Position numbers and translations under genes: made by a program
In this document: positions 24,421-33,855 of the stretch, one piece after another
Layout of the letters: each line of letters begins with the position of its first letter
Position numbering within the stretch: the first letter of the stretch is position 1
From: Marinobacter caseinilyticus
GTDB taxonomy: Bacteria; Pseudomonadota; Gammaproteobacteria; Pseudomonadales; Oleiphilaceae
Length of the DNA stretch: 64,000 bases
NCBI RefSeq assembly: GCF_011074955.1
Contig: NZ_WUQJ01000018.1
Location: 1 to 64,000 of the forward strand
Direction of reading: 5' to 3'
Notes under the pieces: generated by a model
Seen by the model: only the letters and a program-made list of their open reading frames with translations
Databases searched by the model: none
Told to the model about the DNA's origin: nothing

Positions 24421-24436
24421 CTGTATATAAAAACAG
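24421..24436 (+). promoter_or_regulatory. SOS box (LexA operator) of lexA
   Basis: CTGTATATAAAAACAG fits the CTG-N10-CAG LexA consensus exactly, 11 bases before the lexA ATG. It covers the expected transcription start. A weaker half-site, CTG at 24403, overlaps the -10 region. Confidence 0.9.
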
Positions 24437-24447
24437 GGTTAAATTCG

Positions 24448-25056
24448 ATGAAGCTTACGGCACGACAAACTCAGGTATTGGGCATTATCAAGCGTTCTAT
24501 TGATGAGACCGGTTACCCTCCAACGCGCGCTGAAATTGCGACGGAACTGGGTTTTCGTTCGGCCAATGCCGCCGAAGAACACCTTCGGGCCCTGGCACGA
24601 AAAGGCGCGATTGAGATGGTCCCGGGTGCCAGTCGCGGGATACGGCTTCCTGAGACCGAAGCCGATCTTGGGCTGCCGGTGATCGGCCAGGTGGCCGCCG
24701 GTAGCCCGATTCTGGCCCAGGAACATATTGAAGATCACTGTACCCTGAAACCGGAATTTTTCTCCCCATCGGCGGACTACCTGCTGCGGGTGCGCGGCAT
24801 GAGTATGAAAGACGTCGGCATTCTGGACGGGGATTTGCTGGCCGTACATCGCACTCAAGATGTCCAGAATGGCCAGATAGTGGTCGCAAGAGTAGGCGAT
24901 GAGGTAACCGTAAAGCGGTTCCGTCGTGACGGCCTTAAGGTGTTGTTGATTGCCGAAAACGAAGAGTTTGCACCTATTGAAGTCGATTTAACGGAACAAG
25001 ACCTGTTTATCGAAGGTTTGGGCGTGGGTGTTATTCGCCGCTCTGACATGCATTGA
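24448..25056 (+). CDS. lexA: LexA SOS repressor and autoprotease
   Basis: This 202-residue protein has the N-terminal winged helix-turn-helix ([16 protein letters not shown], then [10 protein letters not shown] and [14 protein letters not shown]). The Ala-Gly cleavage site is in VAAGSP. The S24 peptidase domain has nucleophile Ser in [12 protein letters not shown] and the general-base Lys in [10 protein letters not shown]. RecA filaments stimulate self-cleavage, derepressing the SOS regulon. ATG 24448 is chosen for homology to known LexA starts; an earlier frame extension lacks it. The operator is directly upstream, and sulA follows in the same operon 61 bases later. Confidence 0.96.
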   Translation: MKLTARQTQVLGIIKRSIDETGYPPTRAEIATELGFRSANAAEEHLRALARKGAIEMVPGASRGIRLPETEADLGLPVIGQVAAGSPILAQEHIEDHCTLKPEFFSPSADYLLRVRGMSMKDVGILDGDLLAVHRTQDVQNGQIVVARVGDEVTVKRFRRDGLKVLLIAENEEFAPIEVDLTEQDLFIEGLGVGVIRRSDMH

Positions 25057-25117
25057 TCAAACGATTAAGACCACCAAAGCATTTTGACGGGCCGTTCAGC
25101 GGCGAGCGAGGGTAATC

Positions 25118-25642
25118 ATGGAACAACTCAATTTTCACCAGAACCTGGCCTATACGCCTGCTGTTTCTGAAATGGGTGTTCAGTCGTCCGGGGCGCGCGT
25201 GCTTGGCGCCATGTCCGTGGGCTCCAAACCCCAACCCAAGGCCAAGGCCTGGTCTGTTCCACAACCTGAGCCCAATGCCGCGCCTGTCAGCAGCAATGTG
25301 ACTGAAATCATCTTGCCGCCAGGGCAGGTGGAAAATTTCCAGCTGTTACTGCCCATGCTGACCCAGTTGAATCAGGAGCGCCGTTGGTTGGCGTGGATTG
25401 ATCCGCCACAGGCGCTGGTCAGCAAATGGCAAACCATGCACGGCATCATCGCCGGAGAGATTCTGGTGTTGCGGTCATCCACCGAGTATTCGGCTCAGGA
25501 ATTGGCTGAGCGGGCGCTCAGTGCGGGCACATGCCATGCCGTGGTGCTCTGGACCAATAAGCTTGGCCGTGGTTCCCTTGAATCCCTGCAGCGCGCATCG
25601 GCTCAGGGTCGCAGTCACGGTGTGGTCCTGAGGCAACGGTAA
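25118..25642 (+). CDS. sulA: Cell division inhibitor SulA
   Basis: This 174-residue protein has the SulA core from VTEIILPPGQVENFQLLLPML to the C-terminus, including RRWLAWIDPP and the later region CHAVVLWTNKLGRGSLESLQ, homologous to the FtsZ-binding face of Pseudomonas SulA. It blocks FtsZ polymerisation during DNA damage. The N-terminal 60 residues are variable and low-complexity. It lies downstream of lexA with the same LexA-controlled promoter, the arrangement known from Pseudomonas. GAGG precedes the ATG by about 7 bases. Confidence 0.9.
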   Translation: MEQLNFHQNLAYTPAVSEMGVQSSGARVLGAMSVGSKPQPKAKAWSVPQPEPNAAPVSSNVTEIILPPGQVENFQLLLPMLTQLNQERRWLAWIDPPQALVSKWQTMHGIIAGEILVLRSSTEYSAQELAERALSAGTCHAVVLWTNKLGRGSLESLQRASAQGRSHGVVLRQR

Positions 25643-25746
25643 CGCGGTCACTTGGCTAAGTGCGTATCCAGAGACTGAGTTGTCGAGGGTTTGCGGGGGT
25701 CAAGAGGCTGGGTTGTTGCCTCTCTCACCGGAATTCTGACAGGCGT

Positions 25747-26007
25747 TCAGTGGAGTGTGTAAGAGCGCTGGGCGTTGCCGCGTTCGGACTCGTCCTCTTC
25801 CCAATCGATGTCATGTCCTGCATTGCCTGCAGCTTCAATTCCCGCCGCAATCATCGCCTTTGCGACCGACAACTCTCGATCTTCCATCATCTCTTTGGCT
25901 TCTGTCGAAAATGAAATACGCACCAACGGCGCTGCATCGTCATCAATGCGCCTGAGGGCGTAGTCACCGTCGGTCAGTTGCACAATTTCAAAAAAAGATG
26001 CCGACAT
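25747..26007 (-). CDS. Conserved hypothetical protein, 86 residues
   Basis: This is a small acidic protein starting SASFFEIVQLTDGDYALRRIDDD, with a helical centre (STEAKEMMEDRELSVAKAMIAAGIE, located around 25830-25900) and an acidic tail. I do not know a function. It stands next to the DUF6586-like gene on the same strand, downstream of lexA-sulA, where Pseudomonas genomes also carry small uncharacterised genes. It overlaps no other plausible gene. The 70-base spacing to the next minus-strand gene suggests co-transcription. Confidence 0.7.
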   Translation of the reverse strand: MSASFFEIVQLTDGDYALRRIDDDAAPLVRISFSTEAKEMMEDRELSVAKAMIAAGIEAAGNAGHDIDWEEDESERGNAQRSYTLH

Positions 26008-26077
26008 TTGATAAACCTTTAGTCTGTTGAGCCATTTGACTCAGCTATGAATGGTTGGTCGATACGTAAAAAGGGCA

Positions 26078-26554
26078 TCACCACTCGTCGTGCCGTTCGA
26101 CCAATGCGCTCACAAACTGCTTCGCAGAGGCCAGGGTGTCCCGTAAAGCTGACACTGAGCGATCTGGTCCCGCTGAGACATTAACTGCAATGATATTGTC
26201 TTCGGATATGGTCTTCTGTTTCCCGAGTGGCATGGCCTGAGCCCGCTCAAGCTGGTCGAGATGGTTCCACCAGCTCTGCGGCTGTTGTGCCAGCGTCAGC
26301 AACATTGTTGATTCTGGCGCTTCTTTGCCAATCAGCTCCACGATATCGTCCAATGAATACTTATCCGCTGGAGAACACTGATACATCACGGCGATGGTGG
26401 ACAACAGATGCGTTCTGGCACGCAGTGCAAGTTCAATCGCGCCTTGCAGAGTCGCTTCACTGGTGCCGCGGTCAGAGGCTTTTTCATGAGCCCTGAGCAG
26501 TGTTTCCGCCAGATACAATTTTTGAGATGCCAGCGTGGGCCACTCGGAATTCAT
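26078..26554 (-). CDS. DUF6586-like protein
   Basis: This 158-residue helical protein begins SEWPTLASQKLYLAETLL and has features of the lexA-linked DUF6586 family: an N-terminal helix pair, then a His/Trp-containing middle (PQSWWNHLDQLE). No catalytic motif is visible. In Pseudomonas a homologous gene lies between sulA and topA; here topA is not in the neighbourhood. The assignment rests on synteny and overall look, and no role is established. Confidence 0.65.
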   Translation of the reverse strand: MNSEWPTLASQKLYLAETLLRAHEKASDRGTSEATLQGAIELALRARTHLLSTIAVMYQCSPADKYSLDDIVELIGKEAPESTMLLTLAQQPQSWWNHLDQLERAQAMPLGKQKTISEDNIIAVNVSAGPDRSVSALRDTLASAKQFVSALVERHDEW

Positions 26555-26814
26555 GGTGCGTCCTGTTGCAAAACAAGCGTTATTCTACCAGATTGGCGCG
26601 AAAAATTCGCCGGAAATTGACGGGTATTGGCTTACTTAATTGTTCCTCAAAACAAGCACCTAACAAGAAACTACAAAAATAAAGTTGAGTGTTTTCAATA
26701 ATTCAGTCAGATAGGCACCCCGTAAATTGACATTCACACGCATCCGGCGGTCGATTTATCGATCGTTTTTTAGCTCGTTGTAAGTGGGTAAAGGTGCTTT
26801 CAGGAGGAAGTTTC

Positions 26815-28173
26815 ATGCGCGTTTGCGTTATAGCCGCTCTGGCTGTCCTGCCTTTCGTATTGAATACACATGCGTTGGCTAAAGTCAGTGAGTCCGAAGC
26901 GACGAGACTGAGTAAAGATTTGACTCCGGTTGGCGCGACACGCGCAGGCAATGCAGCGGGCACCATTCCGGAATGGAGTGGTGGCCTCGACACACCACCG
27001 AAAGGCTGGAAGTCCGGTGAAATTGAAATCAATCCGTTTCCCGCAGATGAGTCGTTATTCGTCATCAATGGCGACAACGTTGGGCTCTACCGCGATAAAT
27101 TGACAGAGGGTCATTTGGCACTGATTGAACAATACGGGCCGGATTATGTCATGCCGGTTTACCAGACGCGGCGGACCGCCGCTTACCCGGAGCAGGTTTA
27201 CCAAAAATCACGGGATAACGCGACCAGAGCCGAATTGCTCGAAAATGGCAACGGTGTGACCAACACCACGATGACCAGCCCCTTTCCAATTCCCCAGAAC
27301 GGTCTCGAGGCTGTTTGGAACCACATTCTCCGTTACCGGGGTGAGCAGGTTTCCTTTCGTTCGGCCTACGCCACTCCGGCGCGTGATGGCTCGTTTAATC
27401 CGGTGCTGACCGAATACAACTACTATCTCGGCTACAGTGAGCCGGGCGCCGAGCTCAAGGATATTGATAACAAGATTTTTTACCTGAAGTCACGAATCAT
27501 GTCGCCGCCGAGCCTGGCGGGTACGGTTACCTTGGTTCATGAAACCCTGGATCAAGTGCGCTCGCCACGGCTCGCCTGGCGTTATGAGTCAGGTTCCCGG
27601 CGCCTGCGTCGATCGCCCAATCTGGCCTATGAGACGGACCTGCCGAACAGCTCCTCATTGCGCTCAGTCGACCAGAAAGATATGTACAACGGTGCGCCCA
27701 ATCAGTACGACTGGAACTTGAAAGGCAAACGTGAGATTTACGTGCCTTACAATTCATACAAGCTGCACCAGCCCGAGGCTTCTGCCGACGATATCGTGCG
27801 CCCCCGTCACATTAACCCGGCTCTGGCGCGTTATGAATTGCACCGTGTCTGGGTGGTTGAGGCAACACTGAGAACCGGTTTGCGACACATCTACCGCAAG
27901 CGGGTATTTTACATTGATGAGGACAGCTGGCAGATTCTGGTCACCGAAGAGTATGACGGCAAGGGCAACCTGTGGCGGGTGTCTGAAGCCCACAATATTT
28001 CTTACTACAGCGTGCCCGTATTCTGGACCACGATCGAAACAACCTATGACCTGAAAGCCGAGCGTTACTACATTGATGGGCTGGATGACGGCCAGGGACC
28101 CTACGATTTCTCGCCCGGTTTCCGGTCCAGCGAGTTCACCGCCTCGGCCGCCCGTCGGGAAGCCGGGCGCTGA
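26815..28173 (+). CDS. DUF1329 exported protein
   Basis: This 452-residue protein has a signal peptide (hydrophobic CVIAALAVLPFVLNTHALA, cleavage before KVSES) and the DUF1329 domain across most of the length. Recognisable segments are LTPVGATRAGNAAGTIPEW, MYNGAPNQYDWNLKGKREIYVPYNSY (27680-27760) and FYIDEDSWQILVTEEYD. Family members look like LolA/LppX-type lipid-binding folds and often sit with RND exporters; no such partner is present here. AGGAGG lies before ATG 26815. Periplasmic or outer-membrane location is likely. Function is unknown. Confidence 0.85.
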   Translation: MRVCVIAALAVLPFVLNTHALAKVSESEATRLSKDLTPVGATRAGNAAGTIPEWSGGLDTPPKGWKSGEIEINPFPADESLFVINGDNVGLYRDKLTEGHLALIEQYGPDYVMPVYQTRRTAAYPEQVYQKSRDNATRAELLENGNGVTNTTMTSPFPIPQNGLEAVWNHILRYRGEQVSFRSAYATPARDGSFNPVLTEYNYYLGYSEPGAELKDIDNKIFYLKSRIMSPPSLAGTVTLVHETLDQVRSPRLAWRYESGSRRLRRSPNLAYETDLPNSSSLRSVDQKDMYNGAPNQYDWNLKGKREIYVPYNSYKLHQPEASADDIVRPRHINPALARYELHRVWVVEATLRTGLRHIYRKRVFYIDEDSWQILVTEEYDGKGNLWRVSEAHNISYYSVPVFWTTIETTYDLKAERYYIDGLDDGQGPYDFSPGFRSSEFTASAARREAGR

Positions 28174-28189
28174 GTAGCTGACACAGTCA

Positions 28190-28223
28190 AGCCCCCGCAC
28201 CGATGTTCGGGCCTGGGGTCTTT
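28190..28223 (+). terminator. Probable terminator after the DUF1329 gene
   Basis: An imperfect hairpin has CCCC paired with GGGG on the outside and CCGA-TGT-TCGG inside, followed by TCTTTGTCGTTT. It begins 17 bases after the stop. The stem has an asymmetric bulge, so confidence is moderate. Confidence 0.5.
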
Positions 28224-28300
28224 GTCGTTTGAGGCATTAGCCATACGGCACGCCAGGTCTATACTTACTGGTAATCTCACGTCCAAACGGGTTCGCTGCT

Positions 28301-28621
28301 ATGACCGATGCGCTTGAGCAACTTGATACGCTGATTGACGATCTTCGTCATGCCATTGTTACCGAAAACTGGGAGACTCTCGCCAGGCTGGATGGCCGGG
28401 TTCAAGCCTGCATTGAACCCGTGATGGCAGAGTTTGAGGCCGGTGAGCGAAGTCCATCCGTCGTTCAGGAGCGCTTGCAGCAACTTCAGACGTTGTGCGA
28501 TGACGCGGAAGCGGGCGCGCGGAAAACCAAAGCGACCATACTTCAGACCTTGAAAGAGGTCACCAGCAACCGCAAGGCGGCACAAACGTATCAGGATGTG
28601 TCAGTTCGCCGTCCTAAATAA
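28301..28621 (+). CDS. FliT/FleP-like flagellar accessory protein
   Basis: This 106-residue helical protein has a long N-terminal helix (LEQLDTLIDDLRHAIVTENW) and a basic tail. It stands directly upstream of fleQ. In Pseudomonas that position is held by fleP (a FliT-type chaperone-like protein) after fliCDS. Here fliC, fliD and fliS are not next to it. The assignment is by position, size and helical look, not by a diagnostic motif. No strong ribosome binding site was found before ATG 28301. Confidence 0.6.
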   Translation: MTDALEQLDTLIDDLRHAIVTENWETLARLDGRVQACIEPVMAEFEAGERSPSVVQERLQQLQTLCDDAEAGARKTKATILQTLKEVTSNRKAAQTYQDVSVRRPK

Positions 28622-28660
28622 AGGGTGTCTGGTACTTTGTCACTAAACTGCGTCATAAAA

Positions 28661-28689
28661 TTGACTCTTGCCTCGTAACCGTCTTAAAT
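28661..28689 (+). promoter_or_regulatory. Sigma-70-type promoter of fleQ
   Basis: TTGACT (28661-28666), a 17-base spacer, and TTAAAT (28684-28689), about 110 bases before the fleQ start. It fits fleQ sitting at the top of the flagellar hierarchy and not depending on sigma-54. Confidence 0.6.
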
Positions 28690-28799
28690 ACCGCTCATAA
28701 GAAATTCATGAACTTTGAGTAACAACAACGCAATGTTGTAAGCCTGACTCAGGCGCTCACGGTTGGTGCTGCATCACCCAGACAAAGAGATTCAACCGA

Positions 28800-30251
28800 A
28801 TGTCGAACCACAACAGTGTGCTCGTGTTAAGCCGGGATGCGACGCGCAGCCGGGACCTTGAGACGATTCTGGAGTTCATTGGCGAGGACGGGGTTTACGC
28901 CAGTAACGGTGCCCGGGAACTGATAACACAGGGTGATGCTGGCGCGCTGGCGTCGTTGTCGGTGGCGATCATTGATGGTGCTGATGACGATGTGAATGAC
29001 CAGGTAGCGTCGGTGTGTGCCGCTGAAAAAGGGTTGCCGATACTGATGCTGGGCGACCCCGCGTTGAAAGGTTTGCGGGAAGACCAAATATCCCGTGTCA
29101 TTGCGCGCCTGGACTGGCCGCTGAACTACACCAAATTTATCGATTCGCTGTATCGGGCCCAGGTCTACCGGAGTCAGTTCGCTTTGTCTCACGAGCGTGG
29201 ACAACAGCGTGGTGTTCAGCTGTTTCGAAGCCTGGTGGGCACGAGTCGCAGCGTGCAACAGGTCCGTCAATTAATGGAACAGGTTGCGGATAAGGACGTC
29301 AGTGTTTTGATTACCGGCGAATCCGGTACCGGTAAGGAAGTGGTCGCTCGTAACCTTCATTACCATTCCGCCCGCAGGGACAAGCCGTTTGTCCCGGTTA
29401 ACTGTGGTGCGATCCCGGCGGAGCTGCTTGAGAGTGAGCTATTTGGGCATGAGAAGGGCGCGTTCACTGGGGCGATTACGGCCCGGGTCGGGCGTTTTGA
29501 GTTGGCCGAAGGCGGCACCCTTTTCCTGGATGAAATTGGCGACATGCCGCTGAGCATGCAGGTCAAGATACTTCGGGTGCTGCAGGAGAAAACCTACGAG
29601 CGTGTGGGCAGCAACCGGACTCAGAATGCCGATGTGCGAATCATTGCCGCGACCCATAAACATCTCGAAGATATGATCACCACTGGTGACTTCCGGGAAG
29701 ATCTTTATTACCGGCTCAATGTGTTTCCCATAGAAATGCCGGCCCTGCGTGAACGTATTGAAGACATTCCACTGCTGATCAATGAGCTGATCGCCCGCAT
29801 GGAAAAGGAAAAGCGTGGCTCCATTCGGCTGAATTCAGCTTGCATTATGAGTCTGTGTCGTCACGATTGGCCGGGTAACGTGCGGGAGTTGGCGAACCTG
29901 GTCGAACGTCTGGCGATCATGCATCCCTATGGGGTGATTGGGGTTCAGGAGTTACCAAAAAAATTCCGCTACGTGGATGATCTTGATGAAAACCGGACGG
30001 TGGAAGATTTCGGTATGCCGTCCAGCGTGCCCGGGTTGATTGGTCTGGATGCGCCGGCGCTGTTGCCAGTCAATGGCATCGATCTCAAGGACTATCTGGG
30101 CAATCTTGAGAAGCAGCTGATTCAGCAGGCGCTGGATGAGGCGGGCGGCGTGGTTGCCCGAGCAGCTGAAAAGCTTCGGATCCGTCGCACAACCCTGGTA
30201 GAAAAGGTGCGCAAGTATGGGCTTCGGGAAAGCGAGTCCGAAGACGCCTGA
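28800..30251 (+). CDS. fleQ: Flagellar master regulator FleQ (sigma-54 enhancer-binding protein)
   Basis: This 483-residue protein has a receiver-like N-domain lacking a clear phospho-acceptor Asp (residues 1-125). The AAA+ domain has Walker A GESGTGKE, the sigma-54 contact GAFTGA and Walker [11 protein letters not shown]-terminal Fis-type HTH follows ([22 protein letters not shown]). The linker motif LFRS and the Arg-Asn in VVARNLHYH match residues that bind c-di-GMP in Pseudomonas aeruginosa FleQ, so switching between motility and matrix genes is likely. It stands upstream of fleSR and would activate the sigma-54 promoters described here. Confidence 0.95.
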   Translation: MSNHNSVLVLSRDATRSRDLETILEFIGEDGVYASNGARELITQGDAGALASLSVAIIDGADDDVNDQVASVCAAEKGLPILMLGDPALKGLREDQISRVIARLDWPLNYTKFIDSLYRAQVYRSQFALSHERGQQRGVQLFRSLVGTSRSVQQVRQLMEQVADKDVSVLITGESGTGKEVVARNLHYHSARRDKPFVPVNCGAIPAELLESELFGHEKGAFTGAITARVGRFELAEGGTLFLDEIGDMPLSMQVKILRVLQEKTYERVGSNRTQNADVRIIAATHKHLEDMITTGDFREDLYYRLNVFPIEMPALRERIEDIPLLINELIARMEKEKRGSIRLNSACIMSLCRHDWPGNVRELANLVERLAIMHPYGVIGVQELPKKFRYVDDLDENRTVEDFGMPSSVPGLIGLDAPALLPVNGIDLKDYLGNLEKQLIQQALDEAGGVVARAAEKLRIRRTTLVEKVRKYGLRESESEDA

Positions 30252-30388
30252 TGACCGAGTGGCGGTTGTCAGGGAACCGTCAAATCGTCTGTCTGTCTCT
30301 ATCATCCCCCTCAATTTACCGGCAGAAAATCGTCGCGTTCCGTATTTCTTATGTCTCTAGCTATTGATTTTAAAAGATAAAAAAATCC

Positions 30389-30404
30389 TGGCATAGCTTT
30401 AGCT
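30389..30404 (+). promoter_or_regulatory. Sigma-54 promoter of fleSR
   Basis: TGGCATAGCTTTAGCT has GG (30390-30391) and GC (30402-30403) exactly 10 bases apart, with a -24 element close to consensus and a weaker -12. It lies about 65 bases before fleS. Confidence 0.72.
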
Positions 30405-30468
30405 TATGCAACCCTGAGATACATCTGAAGGTGGCGGTACAGCGCCGCGACACGGATCAGGGGGCAGT

Positions 30469-31743
30469 ATGAATCAGTTACAGTTCGTTGTGGGATCAGC
30501 GTTACGTGGCGCCGAGCGGCCGCTGGATGCCAATGCGGCGGCCGACGTGAACGATAAGGTAACGGCCTTGTTTCCGCAGCAGGAGAGTGGTGAGACTGTG
30601 GATACCGCTCTGGAACTGTTCAACCAGATGTCTCGCCAGATTACTGACTCTTATCGCACGTTAGAGTCGCGGGTGAATCAACTGTCCGGAGAATTGACGG
30701 AAGAGTCGCGTCAACGTCAGCACGAACTGGAAGAAAAGGAGCGGCTGGCAGACCGGTTGTCAACCTTGCTGGCGGTCATGCCGGCTGGTGTTGTGGTGCT
30801 GGACAGCCAGGGTGCTGTCAGCCAGTGCAACCCGGCTGCTGTCAGCCTGCTGGGGGAGCCGTTGGACGGGGAGCGCTGGGTCGATGTGATTCGCCGCTGC
30901 TTTGCGCCGCGTCGCGATGATGGCCACGAAGTGTCCCTGAAAGATGGTCGCCGGGTCAGCATTGAAATCCGGTCCATGGATAATGAGCCTGGGCAACTGA
31001 TCCTGCTGACCGATCTCACCGAAACCCGCCGTCTTCAGGCTCAGCTTTCCCATGCCCAACGCTTGTCGGCGATGGGCAAAATGGTGGCTTCGCTGGCCCA
31101 TCAAATCCGCACCCCGCTGTCTGCGGCCATGCTTTACGGTGGCCACCTTTGCCAGCCAGAGCTTGAATCCGAACTGCGCCAGCGTTGTGCGACAAAATTG
31201 ATGTCCCGGCTGACCCATCTGGAGCAGCAAGTCCGTGACATGCTGATCTTTGCGCGCGGTGAAACCCGACTGGCCGAAGAACTGTCCTCGGAAGCGTTGG
31301 TCAAGGGCCTGAAAGCGGCGACCGACGGTCTTGGCCTTCAGCAAAATGTCACCCTCTCACTGACCGGACCCGCTGAACAGGTCCATCTGATGTGCAATCG
31401 GGATGCGCTGGTCGGAGCGTGTATGAATCTGGTCAATAACGCAGTTGAAGCCGGGGCCGGTGTGGTCGACCTTGCCGTCAGTGTGACCGGCCAGTATCTG
31501 GATATTACCGTCAGTGATAATGGGCCAGGAATTGAGCCAGATCAGATGGACCAGATGATGGAAGCGTTCTACACCACCAAGTCCCATGGCACTGGTTTAG
31601 GGCTTGCGGTGGTGCAAGCCGTCGCTAAAGCCCACAACGGTGAGTTCACTATGGTGTCGCCACCATCCGGTGGGATCCAGGCACTTATCCGGTTGCCACT
31701 CTCTCGTGGTCACCAACTTCACCCAGACACCAGCAGTCGATAA
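30469..31743 (+). CDS. fleS: Flagellar sensor histidine kinase FleS/FlrB
   Basis: This 424-residue soluble kinase has an N-terminal coiled coil and a PAS-like domain (residues about 80-190). The dimerisation/phospho-acceptor helix carries His211 in LAHQIRTPLSAAM. The ATPase domain shows the N box NLVNNAVEAG, the G1 box DNGPGI and the G2 box GTGLGLAVVQA. No transmembrane segment is seen, as expected for FleS/FlrB, which senses assembly of the MS ring-rotor-export complex. It is co-transcribed with fleR (14 bases downstream). Confidence 0.93.
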   Translation: MNQLQFVVGSALRGAERPLDANAAADVNDKVTALFPQQESGETVDTALELFNQMSRQITDSYRTLESRVNQLSGELTEESRQRQHELEEKERLADRLSTLLAVMPAGVVVLDSQGAVSQCNPAAVSLLGEPLDGERWVDVIRRCFAPRRDDGHEVSLKDGRRVSIEIRSMDNEPGQLILLTDLTETRRLQAQLSHAQRLSAMGKMVASLAHQIRTPLSAAMLYGGHLCQPELESELRQRCATKLMSRLTHLEQQVRDMLIFARGETRLAEELSSEALVKGLKAATDGLGLQQNVTLSLTGPAEQVHLMCNRDALVGACMNLVNNAVEAGAGVVDLAVSVTGQYLDITVSDNGPGIEPDQMDQMMEAFYTTKSHGTGLGLAVVQAVAKAHNGEFTMVSPPSGGIQALIRLPLSRGHQLHPDTSSR

Positions 31744-31757
31744 ACGGAGACATTCTC

Positions 31758-33191
31758 ATGGCCAGGGCCCAGATTCTCATCGTGGAAGATGATCGTGACC
31801 TGCGAGAAGCACTCGTCACGACACTCGAATTGGCAAAATTCAAAGTTCGGGAAGCAGATTGCGCAGAACAGGCGATGGAGCGGCTGGCAGAAGAATCCGT
31901 CGACATGGTCGTCAGCGACGTCAATATGCCCGGGATGTCGGGCCATGAGTTGCTGACGGAAGTGCAGCGGCACTACCCGGGGTTACCGATGATGCTGATT
32001 ACCGCCTATGGGCAGATCAGCCAGGCAGTGTCGGCGATGCAATCGGGCGCTATTGATTACCTGGTCAAGCCGTTTGAGCCCCAGGTGTTGGTTGAGGCCG
32101 TCAGCAAGGTGCTGGGTGGCGCCCGTCAGACCCGCAGTGACGAGCCGGTGGCGGAAGACCCCATCAGCAAACGACTCTTCCAATTGGCGCGAAAAGTCGC
32201 GACCAGCGACTCGACGGTGATGATTTCGGGCGAAAGCGGAACCGGTAAAGAAGTGCTTGCGAGATACATCCACCAGCAGTCGCCTCGCGCCGACCAACCG
32301 TTTGTCGCCATCAATTGCGCGGCCATTCCGGAAAACATGCTTGAAGCCATTCTCTTTGGCCATGAAAAAGGCGCTTTTACCGGTGCTCACGCCTCCTCAC
32401 CGGGTAAGTTCGAGCAGGCCAATGGCGGAACACTGCTGCTCGATGAGATCTCTGAAATGGATCTGAGCCTGCAGTCGAAACTGCTTCGGGTGCTGCAGGA
32501 GCGGGAAGTCGAACGGGTCGGGGGACGGAAAACCATTACCCTGGATGTCCGGGTATTGGCCACCACCAACCGTGATCTGGCGGACTACGTTCGTGAAGGG
32601 AAATTCCGCGAAGACCTGTACTATCGGTTGAGTGTGTTCCCGATGCAGTGGCGCCCACTGCGGGAGCGCCCCCTGGATATTTTGCCGTTGGCGAAAGCCT
32701 TGTTGCGCCAGCACTGCCACAAGATGAAACTCACCGGTATCGCTTTCGGCCCCGATGCCCGCGAGGCGCTGATGAGTCATGGCTGGCCCGGCAATGTCCG
32801 GGAGGTGGACAATGCGCTGCAGCGCGCGCTGGTGCTTCACCAGGGCAACGTGATTCACGCGGCTGACCTGTGCCTGGAGTCCGGCTTGTCGGGCCTGGCG
32901 CCCGACGCTGGCGGATTTCGTCAGGTCTCGCCGATGCAGGATATTGCGGACGATGGCGAGTTGGCGTTCGTGGAGCCGTCGGACGAGGACGACGACAACG
33001 ACCCCTCGTCCCTGGGCAGTGACCTTCGCCAGCGCGAATTCAAAATCATCATCAACACTCTCAAAAACGAGCGGGGCCGGCGTAACAAAGCGGCTGAAAA
33101 ATTAGGCATTAGCCCGCGGACGCTGCGCTACAAACTGGCTCAGATGCGCGAATTTGGCATCGATCCGGACGCTGAGCTGGCCATGGCGTAA
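31758..33191 (+). CDS. fleR: Flagellar sigma-54 response regulator FleR/FlrC
   Basis: This 477-residue protein has a true receiver domain with phospho-acceptor Asp54 in VVSDVNMPGMSG. The AAA+ domain has Walker [16 protein letters not shown] and Walker B LLLDEISE. A Fis-type HTH sits near the C-terminus (NKAAEKLGISPRTLRYKL). It is activated by FleS and drives the later sigma-54 flagellar promoters. An acidic linker of Asp/Glu (residues about 405-425) precedes the HTH. It is adjacent to fleS and upstream of the fliE operon. Confidence 0.95.
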   Translation: MARAQILIVEDDRDLREALVTTLELAKFKVREADCAEQAMERLAEESVDMVVSDVNMPGMSGHELLTEVQRHYPGLPMMLITAYGQISQAVSAMQSGAIDYLVKPFEPQVLVEAVSKVLGGARQTRSDEPVAEDPISKRLFQLARKVATSDSTVMISGESGTGKEVLARYIHQQSPRADQPFVAINCAAIPENMLEAILFGHEKGAFTGAHASSPGKFEQANGGTLLLDEISEMDLSLQSKLLRVLQEREVERVGGRKTITLDVRVLATTNRDLADYVREGKFREDLYYRLSVFPMQWRPLRERPLDILPLAKALLRQHCHKMKLTGIAFGPDAREALMSHGWPGNVREVDNALQRALVLHQGNVIHAADLCLESGLSGLAPDAGGFRQVSPMQDIADDGELAFVEPSDEDDDNDPSSLGSDLRQREFKIIINTLKNERGRRNKAAEKLGISPRTLRYKLAQMREFGIDPDAELAMA

Positions 33192-33379
33192 CAGCGCCAG
33201 CCGGCGTTGGGCGCGCCCTGTCAGTGCCTGGTCCACTTTGATGAACGGTACCCTCGGGTGCCGTTTTTTCGTTTGGCCTGGCGACCTTGACTGGGTCGCG
33301 CGTCAATACTCCGGCGTCAGGGCGGTTGCTCGATTAACTTTATTTCATAACATGCTGTATATAAAGAAATAAATATTAT

Positions 33380-33395
33380 TGGCTGGCAATTTGCA
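33380..33395 (+). promoter_or_regulatory. Sigma-54 promoter of the fliE operon
   Basis: TGGCTGGCAATTTGCA has GG (33381-33382) and GC (33393-33394) 10 bases apart and a consensus TTTGCA -12 element, about 77 bases upstream of fliE. Confidence 0.82.
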
Positions 33396-33471
33396 GTGTT
33401 TGTTCCAGACGATAACGAATGACGGTAATTGTGTCCGGCCAGGTCCGGATGTGCCAAAGGGGGAGTGAGCC

Positions 33472-33840
33472 ATGGTCGAACGTGCCGACATTAACAGTGT
33501 GCTGTCCGATATTCGTTCTTTGCGCTCGCAGATGATGCAGAGTCAGCGGGTAGAGCAGGACAATTCGATCCGTGGGCGGGTCGATGGCCCAACCAAAACC
33601 AACGAGCCCAATGAAATACCCGGATTCAGCGATATGCTGAAGCAGGCGGTAGGCCAGGTTAATGAAAATCAGCAAACAGCCGGACGCATGGCAACCGCCT
33701 ACGAGATGGGTGATCCCAACATGGACATCACCCGCGTTATGGTGGCCTCGCAAAAGGCATCCGTGTCCTTTGAAGCGCTGACACAGGTCCGTAACCGGGT
33801 CGTCAAAGCGTACGAAGATATTATGAATATGCCGGTTTGA
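33472..33840 (+). CDS. fliE: Flagellar hook-basal body protein FliE
   Basis: This 122-residue protein has the FliE C-terminal signature: [17 protein letters not shown], then [23 protein letters not shown] before the end. FliE joins the MS ring to the proximal rod in the periplasm and is exported by the flagellar type III system. It is the first gene of fliEFGHIJ, under a sigma-54 promoter. Confidence 0.94.
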   Translation: MVERADINSVLSDIRSLRSQMMQSQRVEQDNSIRGRVDGPTKTNEPNEIPGFSDMLKQAVGQVNENQQTAGRMATAYEMGDPNMDITRVMVASQKASVSFEALTQVRNRVVKAYEDIMNMPV

Positions 33841-33855
33841 TAGCGGAGCAAAACC

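Larger units (their letters stand above)
24145..24447. other. Divergent promoter region between the amidotransferase operon and lexA
   Basis: No gene is present. The right part is AT-rich and holds the lexA promoter (24385-24413) and SOS box (24421-24436). The left part must carry the promoter of the minus-strand operon, but I cannot place it. Confidence 0.6.
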
